DNA of 34,861 nucleotides from a virus: positions 1 through 34,861 of the IMG/VR virus record IMGVR_UViG_3300042542_000694; one strand, given 5' to 3'. Both the position numbers and the translations under genes were made by a program. Under the pieces are notes generated by a model. It had not been told where the DNA came from, did not search any database, and saw nothing but the letters and a program-made list of their open reading frames with translations. Below are positions 29,737 through 34,861 of this stretch, piece by piece (position 1 is the first letter of the stretch; each line of letters opens with the position of its first letter).

Positions 29737-30489
29737 TCAAATTCCTCCAGGTGGTCGAACCATATACGCGGGGACATTAGAATACCCGCCGGTATTTATT
29801 AGTTGCATATTTTGATTTCTTTGCAATGCGTCAAGCAACGCATTGCCTTGTGTGTAGTTTAGGTAAGTGCCTAAGCCACCAGTTAAAGCATTGGCCGCGC
29901 CCACTTGGCCAGCCGCTTGAGCTGCGCCAGCGCCAGTCATTAAGTTGCCTGCACTGGTTGCGTAGTTCTGACCAGCTTGACCAACCAAGTTTGTCGATGT
30001 TTGGCCAATACCGGCTAACCCTGCTTGACGGTTGTACAACTGGTTTTCACGCGCCACATCAGTGTTGTATGATGTTAGTGCTCGATTGTAAGCGTTACCA
30101 TATTCTTGCGATCCCATCTCTTGACCAAATCGAGTAGCCGCTTTTAATGCGCCGCCAGAGATCAAACCACCACGAGCCGCCGCTTGGCGATCAAGCGCTT
30201 TTTGGCCTTCTGACAAACGAAAACCGAAACCTGGGTCAGCTTTAAATTCGTAATCACCAAACTTAAAAGCCGCAGGCACATTACCAGCCGTGCGCTGTAA
30301 ATTGGCTAGTGCGTTATAACCAGCCTCACGATAGGGCGCTTGGTCTTCGCGTAATTGTCGAAATTGTTCTGCTTGAAGTTCAGCAGCGCGGTCTGCGGCG
30401 GCGACTTGTACATCAGCCGCTTTACTTGCTGAACGAGAACCAAGTAAAGAACTGCCAAGAATCGCGGCGGGGATCATCCATGCGGCCAT
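29737..30489 (-). CDS. DNA transfer/ejection protein, P22 gp7-like (250 aa)
   Basis: 250 residues, ATG 30489 with AAGGAGA. The N-terminal hydrophobic stretch AAWMIPAAILGSSLLGSR is followed by helical repeats. The block ADPGFGFRLSEGQKALDRQA with AAARGGLISGGALKA is well known in podoviral injection proteins, and GNAYNRALTSYNTDVARENQ follows. A short C-terminal GYSNVPAYMVRPPGGI. It is one of the three head-internal proteins. Confidence 0.86.
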   Translation of the reverse strand: MAAWMIPAAILGSSLLGSRSASKAADVQVAAADRAAELQAEQFRQLREDQAPYREAGYNALANLQRTAGNVPAAFKFGDYEFKADPGFGFRLSEGQKALDRQAAARGGLISGGALKAATRFGQEMGSQEYGNAYNRALTSYNTDVARENQLYNRQAGLAGIGQTSTNLVGQAGQNYATSAGNLMTGAGAAQAAGQVGAANALTGGLGTYLNYTQGNALLDALQRNQNMQLINTGGYSNVPAYMVRPPGGI

Positions 30490-30499
30490 AATATTCTCC

Positions 30500-30835
30500 T
30501 TAAGTCACTTCGCGTCCAGAAACGCGAATGTTGATTGCGCTGGCTGTGCCTGCAATTGTACTGATAAAGTCGCCCACGCCAAGGACTTGGCCAACCAGTT
30601 CTGGGAACGTGTAGACCTCAGACGCTTGCAAGGTCTTGGTCTTGGTAATCAAGTTGGTATTACCGGCAGAACCAGCAACAGTAACCAAGTTTACGCTGAT
30701 CGTGGCGGCAGACGCGCTGATATTAGTTGCGGTGAACTTGTCGATGATGGCCGTAACGCCAGTCGCTGTGTACTGGGTTGTTTGAGCGTTTTCGGCAAAT
30801 TTAGCCGGTACGAGGACTTTGACGGTGACTGTCAT
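30500..30835 (-). CDS. Small beta-rich virion protein (111 aa)
   Basis: 111 residues beginning MTVTVKVLVPAKFAENAQTT; a regular Thr/Val/Ala beta pattern (YTATGVTAIIDKFTATN and later EVYTFPELVGQVLGVG) points to a compact beta-sandwich. Such small proteins lie between ejection and tail genes in related phages. The exact role is unknown. Confidence 0.72.
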   Translation of the reverse strand: MTVTVKVLVPAKFAENAQTTQYTATGVTAIIDKFTATNISASAATISVNLVTVAGSAGNTNLITKTKTLQASEVYTFPELVGQVLGVGDFISTIAGTASAINIRVSGREVT

Positions 30836-30838
30836 GGT

Positions 30839-31534
30839 TTACTCCAATAAGAGGCAATTGTTAGCGGCTTGTTGCATGATGACCCAATTAGTGCCGTCAG
30901 ACACCATTGTCGCCCAATTTCCTACAACTGCCAAGAGGATTGCTGTGCCAGCGACTGTGCCGTCAATCAACACAACATTGCTAGATGCAGACACCAAGGT
31001 CTGAGCCTGCAAATTCTTAAAAGTCAAATACCTACCAGTCCATGCGCTTGCTGTGGGCAAAGTTACCGTACAAGTCGATCCTGACTTGTTGTTGATAATC
31101 CAAGTCTCATTGTCAGCTACTGTAAAGTCAGCGGTCTTGGTAACAGGCGCTGATGACGCAGCGTTAATGGCGGCAGTAATAGCGGCGGTGTCAACAATGG
31201 GTTGCACTTGCAACGCCTCGATCTGCTTTTGCATCTCGGCCACTTGGGACTCTAAGGCAGAGCAGCAGTCAGTTAATACGTCAGGAACTGGTAAGGTGAC
31301 TACTGGCGGCAGGGTCTGTAACTCTTGATTGACCAAAAGCAAAGCCGCATCGTAAGACGCGAGCAGGGATATGGAATCAGTAGCCAGATCAACATCTTCA
31401 ACCACGGAAGTCGCTATGTCTTGTAACGACAGAAAAAACAAATACCAAGCGCGGTCAATCAGACCCGTGCGAGGGTCAATCAGCGGCACTCGCGGTGGCG
31501 TGATTGGCGTTGGCGTAGCGTTAGGGCTAGGCAT
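30839..31534 (-). CDS. Tail protein in tail-needle (gp26) position (231 aa)
   Basis: 231 residues. The Pro-rich start leads into RVPLIDPRTGLIDRAWYLFF, a block found in many podoviral tail proteins. Residues about 92-112 (ALESQVAEMQKQIEALQVQ) form a coiled coil. The C-terminal half (TKTADFTVADNETWIINNKS and later DGTNWVIMQQA) is a beta domain. It lies directly after the gp10-like gene, where P22 encodes its needle gp26, so it may be the plug or needle; this is positional inference. The start lies 8 nt inside the gp10-like gene. Confidence 0.7.
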   Translation of the reverse strand: MPSPNATPTPITPPRVPLIDPRTGLIDRAWYLFFLSLQDIATSVVEDVDLATDSISLLASYDAALLLVNQELQTLPPVVTLPVPDVLTDCCSALESQVAEMQKQIEALQVQPIVDTAAITAAINAASSAPVTKTADFTVADNETWIINNKSGSTCTVTLPTASAWTGRYLTFKNLQAQTLVSASSNVVLIDGTVAGTAILLAVVGNWATMVSDGTNWVIMQQAANNCLLLE

Positions 31535-32966
31535 TCGTTGGACTCAGAATTAGTTCTGCGCCCATGATTGCAATCTTCACAGGGTCAGTGCCAGACACTT
31601 CATAAACACGGTCACGCAACTTAGTTGTCATGCCAAGCCTACGCCACAGCACGCGCTTGTAGTACTCGCCGATCTTGCCCATGGACTTCCAATGCTCGTT
31701 TGACCATGTGTGGCCGCCATCGTCCGAGAAGCGCAGCATCACTTGAGGGTCACTGCCCTGACCAAGATTTAGGCCAACGCCAGATTCGCAGTCAAGTTGC
31801 AGTGTGTGCTGGGCCGTGCGGCGCAGATTGTTTGTGCCAGTTGGCAATGCACGCCATGTGCGTAGCCACTTCTGGATGCCGCCGTTGTCGCTGAAGTCAT
31901 CCAGATCAAAGGCGTAAATGTTGCCGTTTTCAAAGTCGCCAATGACAACCTTGTTGTTGAACGCCATCTGGCAGTTGCCACGGTGGCGTGTAAAGTTGCC
32001 GTCAGAAAACCCTGCGCGCTCATGCCAGGCTTGTGTGGCCGCATCATAGACCCAAGTGGTGTTAGCACTAGGGAAAACCAGTACATAAAAGCTGTGGCCG
32101 TCTTGCTGATATGTGTACGCAATAGCGTCCGATATATCATCATATTGTTGGATTTGCCACTCAACAGCGTGGGTTGAGATGCGAATGCCAGTGTAGCCGT
32201 TGGCGCGGTAGACAATACCCTCACCACGGCGGTCACGGCCAAGCCAGAACAGGCCGTTGTCCATCTTGGCCACGGAGTAAGGGGCAGCACAGCCCAACTC
32301 GTTAAAAGCGCCTTGGATGCGTTGTAAGGGAAAATCTGTTGCGCCAGTGTCGTACCAAACTTCAATCGAGTTAGTGCCAAAGGCCCAGACTTCGCGGAAG
32401 TTGGCTGCTACGGCCACCAAGCCGTCAGGCGAGCCTTCGGTGCTGGCAAACTCAAGCGGGTCAATGGATGTGCCGTCTAGCAGTGCAGTGATCCACAGCT
32501 TTTGGCTGTTTGGCTCGTTGAACACAAAGTAGCCGTCCAGATAGCAGACAGTCACAGCGCCGGGAAAGTCTGGATCGGTGATCTGGCCAAAGGCGTTTGT
32601 CGTGTTGTTATAGATGTAGCTGGGGCCATTGGCCGCAATGAACAACTGCGTACCGTTGTCAGCCAGACTGACGGGGCCAGTACCGGCAACAGTGCCAATT
32701 AGCGTGGCCACATACGAGGTGGTGATCTTGTACAGCTGTGTGCCAGAAACAACAAAGGCTGTGCTGTCGCTAGACGAGAACGCCCACAGGCCACGGACAG
32801 GGCCGTTGCCAATGGTGTTAAGCAGTTTGAGGCCAGGTGCGCGGTTTAGGAATGCAGGCTCTTTACCGGCCTCTGGGACAATCTCTGGAAACAGATTTAC
32901 CATCCGAGCGTCTGCCGCATTGACAGACCGCGCTACATAAGTAGAGCCAAGAATCGGCGTCTTCAT
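31527..32966 (-). CDS. Packaged DNA stabilisation protein, P22 gp10-like
   Basis: 479 residues, close to P22 gp10 (about 470). The N-terminus PILGSTYVARSVNAADARMV then NLFPEIVPEAGKEPAFLNRA is a signature of the family. Following blades (LADNGTQLFIAANGPSYIYN, WYDTGATDFPLQRIQGAFNE) build the beta-propeller-like body. It forms part of the tail hub and plugs the portal after packaging. ATG 32966 overlaps the stop of the gp4-like gene (TAATG). Confidence 0.94.
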   Translation of the reverse strand: MKTPILGSTYVARSVNAADARMVNLFPEIVPEAGKEPAFLNRAPGLKLLNTIGNGPVRGLWAFSSSDSTAFVVSGTQLYKITTSYVATLIGTVAGTGPVSLADNGTQLFIAANGPSYIYNNTTNAFGQITDPDFPGAVTVCYLDGYFVFNEPNSQKLWITALLDGTSIDPLEFASTEGSPDGLVAVAANFREVWAFGTNSIEVWYDTGATDFPLQRIQGAFNELGCAAPYSVAKMDNGLFWLGRDRRGEGIVYRANGYTGIRISTHAVEWQIQQYDDISDAIAYTYQQDGHSFYVLVFPSANTTWVYDAATQAWHERAGFSDGNFTRHRGNCQMAFNNKVVIGDFENGNIYAFDLDDFSDNGGIQKWLRTWRALPTGTNNLRRTAQHTLQLDCESGVGLNLGQGSDPQVMLRFSDDGGHTWSNEHWKSMGKIGEYYKRVLWRRLGMTTKLRDRVYEVSGTDPVKIAIMGAELILSPTNA

Positions 32967-33679
32967 TAGTAGTTACCGGCATAGATGTTGAAACGCTGGC
33001 GGTTGGCCACCAATGCGTAAGGCAGTGCCATCACATCATCAGGGTTGTTGATGCGCTTCAAGTCACGCTTAGAAGTCATCGCAATGCGCTGCACTTGTGG
33101 GCTTGGCTCAACACCAAACTCAGGGGCAAACTCCATGGCCAAGTTGTATGTAAACGCCCGCAAATAGCCAGGCGGGTAGTACAGCACCGTGGATAGTGTG
33201 GCGGGGCGATTTAGTTCTTCAACCGATACAAAGTGAAATTCCAAGTCTTGCGTTGGCCTTGGATAGAGATATATCTCAATATCGGGAAACGTCATGTTTA
33301 CCCACATCACTTGTGGGTAGGTGGACGTTACGGTCTTAACAGCAATACCGTTGTACTGCTGTTGGTTAATCATCTTGATGCCGTAAGACACACCATTGTT
33401 TGCTTTAAAGTACGTAGCATCATCAAGCAAAATGGGGCGAAGGCCAACAAAGTCACCAGTTGGGCCAAGGGTGCGGCTAATTAAGCCTGCTGGCCATGTA
33501 AAGACTTGATCTTGTGTGCAAAACACGGCTAAACGCTCTGTGTTCCACGAATCAATCATTTGATTGAACGCCATCAAGGCGTCTTGTGACGTAGCCGCAG
33601 AGGGCGTCTCACCTTCAGCAAGCACACCGAGAAGTCTAAGCGCCCGTTCGATTTGTTGACCAGCGGTGTACGTTGTCAT
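32966..33679 (-). CDS. Head-completion / tail accessory protein, P22 gp4-like
   Basis: 237 residues. It begins MTTYTAGQQIERALRLLGVL, followed by SQDALMAFNQMIDSWNTERL, matching the gp4 N-terminal helical domain that binds the portal ring. YPPGYLRAFTYNLAMEFAPE is in the central part, and a basic C-terminus follows. It adds the first ring below the portal. It is immediately followed by the gp10-like gene, as in P22. AGAGG ribosome site upstream. Confidence 0.92.
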   Translation of the reverse strand: MTTYTAGQQIERALRLLGVLAEGETPSAATSQDALMAFNQMIDSWNTERLAVFCTQDQVFTWPAGLISRTLGPTGDFVGLRPILLDDATYFKANNGVSYGIKMINQQQYNGIAVKTVTSTYPQVMWVNMTFPDIEIYLYPRPTQDLEFHFVSVEELNRPATLSTVLYYPPGYLRAFTYNLAMEFAPEFGVEPSPQVQRIAMTSKRDLKRINNPDDVMALPYALVANRQRFNIYAGNY

Positions 33680-33681
33680 TT

Positions 33682-33867
33682 TTAAACCTCTGCAGTGGTT
33701 TTTCTACGGCGTTTAACTTCCAGCACGTTCACAGGAGCCGCTTCTTCAGTTTCAGAAGGCGTGTCTGGATTATAACGAGTCCAGCCATTTCTTTCATCCA
33801 TTTCAACCTCAGACTCCATTGTTGCAATCTTTGCGCCGTGGATGGGGTGTGTCAATGTAATGTTCAT
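33682..33867 (-). CDS. Small protein (61 aa) between decoration and gp4 genes
   Basis: 61 residues. It starts MNITLTHPIHGAKIATMESE, has EMDERNGWTRYNPD and ends in a basic VLEVKRRRKTTAEV. Related short proteins often precede gp4-like genes. The function is unknown; probably structural or a translation-coupled helper. Confidence 0.72.
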   Translation of the reverse strand: MNITLTHPIHGAKIATMESEVEMDERNGWTRYNPDTPSETEEAAPVNVLEVKRRRKTTAEV

Positions 33868-33875
33868 AATTTAAG

Positions 33876-33898
33876 AATGGGGGTGATTAGCCCCCATT
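33876..33898 (-). terminator. Hairpin AATGGGGG-N7-CCCCCATT
   Basis: Eight perfect pairs in the short gap between two structural genes, about 9 nt upstream of the 61-residue start. There is no long U-run, so a partial terminator or mRNA-protecting hairpin is more likely than a full stop. Confidence 0.65.
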
Positions 33899-33902
33899 TG
33901 GT

Positions 33903-34316
33903 TTACAGAACGTGGAGTACAGCAAAGTTGATTACAAAAGCCTCAGACAGCGAACCGCCAGAAAGGTTGCGAATTGTGATTACGCAACTTCCTGTGGTTT
34001 TGCTAGAAATCCAGCAGTTGTAAGCACCAGCGGTAGCGCCAGAAGACACGCTTAAAATAATAACGTCTTTTGCGCTGATTGTGCTGTTGTTCAAAGTGAA
34101 CGAAACATTTGTAATGTTTGCCAAAGAGGCGCCGTTCAGTGTGATCTGACCAGCAGACTTGTTCAGCGTGACCGCTGTGGACTTGTCTGTCAATTGAGTC
34201 ACTGTGCCGCTTGCTTCTGCGGTGTAGCCCAACTCGCCACCAGCCAGTACAAAGTTAGACCCAATGATGTCTTGGTCTTCAAAAGCAACACCAATTGGTT
34301 TGGTATTAGAGGTCAT
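33903..34316 (-). CDS. Putative capsid decoration/structural protein (137 aa)
   Basis: 137 residues from ATG 34316 (AAGGAAACATC upstream); a frame extension to 34352 overlaps the preceding hairpin and is rejected. MTSNTKPIGVAFEDQDIIGS, then a Thr/Ser/Asn-rich beta series (ITLNGASLANITNVSFTLNN, AYNCWISSKTTGSCVIT). It is small, beta-rich and next to coat; a decoration or head-fibre role is inferred. Confidence 0.7.
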   Translation of the reverse strand: MTSNTKPIGVAFEDQDIIGSNFVLAGGELGYTAEASGTVTQLTDKSTAVTLNKSAGQITLNGASLANITNVSFTLNNSTISAKDVIILSVSSGATAGAYNCWISSKTTGSCVITIRNLSGGSLSEAFVINFAVLHVL

Positions 34317-34331
34317 GATGTTTCCTTTAAA

Positions 34332-34353
34332 AATGAGGGCCGAAGCCCCCATT
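34332..34353 (-). terminator. Hairpin with UUCG-type loop between decoration genes
   Basis: On the minus strand AATGGGGGC-TTCG-GCCCTCATT, nine pairs with one G-U, followed by TTT. It is a likely attenuator before the downstream gene's ribosome site. Confidence 0.75.
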
Positions 34354-34355
34354 GT

Positions 34356-34763
34356 TTACTTCAAGAAGGCCGAGTAGGCAGCGTCACCGGTACGCACAAA
34401 ACGGTATGTGTGTGCGCCGAAACGTGGAACAGTCACAGAACCGAAGATCGTGATACCAGTGCCTGTGGTGACAGGAACAGTAGACGAAGCGCCGGTGTTG
34501 TTGTTGTTGCAGATAGTCAACTCAAAAGCAGAGCCAACTTTTGCGCTAGGAACGGCTGCATCGAGCAACGCTGCTGTGGGCAGAGTCACGGTCAATGTAG
34601 CATCGCTGCCTTTGTTGCAAACAACCAAACCAACAACCACTTGATCAGCGGTCAACGTGGTGTCGCCAGTCAAGGTTGTGGGAATAGTTTGAACCGTCAG
34701 TTGTGCTTCTGTCAGGTTGCCGTCACCAATTTGATAACCGCCTGCGCCATTAGGTAATGCCAT
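34356..34763 (-). CDS. Putative capsid decoration/structural protein (135 aa)
   Basis: 135 residues, AAAGGAAA site. MALPNGAGGYQIGDGNLTEA, then a beta series with Thr/Val alternation (DTTLTADQVVVGLVVCNKGS, GSVTVPRFGAHTYRFVRTGD). It follows the coat gene directly. Gene order and beta-rich composition fit a head decoration protein. Confidence 0.72.
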   Translation of the reverse strand: MALPNGAGGYQIGDGNLTEAQLTVQTIPTTLTGDTTLTADQVVVGLVVCNKGSDATLTVTLPTAALLDAAVPSAKVGSAFELTICNNNNTGASSTVPVTTGTGITIFGSVTVPRFGAHTYRFVRTGDAAYSAFLK

Positions 34764-34796
34764 GATAATTTCCTTTCAATGTTAATAACAGAGATA

Positions 34797-34810
34797 GGGG
34801 CCGAAGCCCC
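34797..34810 (-). terminator. UUCG hairpin after coat stop
   Basis: GGGGC-TTCG-GCCCC on the minus strand, 7 nt downstream of the coat stop codon. It is very stable for its size and has no U-run. It probably protects or attenuates the coat mRNA end. Confidence 0.65.
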
Positions 34811-34816
34811 AATCAA

Positions 34817-34861
34817 TTAGCCCCAGATACGGCAGCCCATTTGTGGGCGGATCGTGTTGAA
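34817..34861 (-). CDS. Coat protein C-terminal end (partial)
   Basis: The last 14 codons and TAA of a gene entering from the right edge: FNTIRPQMGCRIWG. It is the gene just upstream of the decoration proteins, the position where coat is expected. The coat start lies at the left edge of the window (1-340), so this is probably the same gene on a circularly permuted molecule. With 14 residues the identification rests mainly on gene order. Confidence 0.65.
   Translation of the reverse strand, partial: FNTIRPQMGCRIWG

Noticed and set aside
31769-32380. Leftward open frame of 203 codons
   Set aside because: Alternative frame inside the gp10-like gene with shadow-like composition.
34194-34757. Rightward open frame of 187 codons
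   Set aside because: Antisense to two putative decoration genes and across an attenuator hairpin.
1-34861. Diversity-generating retroelement, CRISPR array, integrase or tRNA genes
   Set aside because: No reverse transcriptase frame, template/variable repeat, regularly spaced repeats, recombinase motif or recognisable tRNA cloverleaf was seen; tRNA search was by eye only.

Overview
The window looks like most of the genome of a P22-like podovirus (short-tailed dsDNA phage). The evidence is a P22-type portal, coat, scaffold, gp4-like head-completion protein, gp10-like DNA-stabilisation protein and ejection proteins, with almost no non-coding DNA. There is no integrase, repressor, reverse transcriptase, rRNA, recognisable tRNA or CRISPR array. 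The host cannot be read directly. The moderate base composition and the style of the small accessory proteins fit phages of freshwater Burkholderiales-type Proteobacteria, but that is a weak inference.

Both window ends lie in what is probably one coat gene. The N-terminal 113 codons read leftward off position 1, and a 14-codon C-terminal tail enters at 34861. Joining the ends gives one continuous leftward late operon, 10304 to 1 and then 34861 to 23950. Its order is terS, terL, three tiny basic proteins, portal, a DUF5856-like protein, an adhesin cassette, two small proteins, scaffold, coat, two putative decoration proteins, gp4-like, gp10-like, a needle-position protein, three ejection proteins and the lysis genes. 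The window therefore appears to be a circularly permuted, nearly complete genome lacking only the middle of the coat gene (perhaps 0.8-0.9 kb, inferred from family length).

The other three blocks are as follows. (1) 10932-13608, rightward: an early operon of eleven short genes, mostly joined by 4-nt ATGA overlaps, with two sigma70-type promoters (the second carrying a perfect 7+3+7 palindrome) and a strong terminator at 13626. (2) 20268-13652, leftward: replication genes, namely a RecB/Cas4-like nuclease, a putative ssDNA-binding protein, a family A DNA polymerase, an HNH-AP2 homing endonuclease and a primase-helicase. (3) 20353-23964, rightward: a VRR-NUC nuclease and a SNF2-like helicase followed by ten small genes. 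Blocks 2 and 3 diverge from a compact promoter pair sharing a palindrome at 20303-20323. The early and late operons diverge from a 0.63-kb non-coding region, 10305-10931, filled with dispersed repeats, the best candidate for an origin or regulatory hub.

The least ordinary parts are the receptor-binding cassette placed between portal and scaffold with a separated head-binding domain, the HNH gene wedged between polymerase and primase, the two palindromic control sites, the repeat-rich control region, and the early cluster of small proteins of unknown function.
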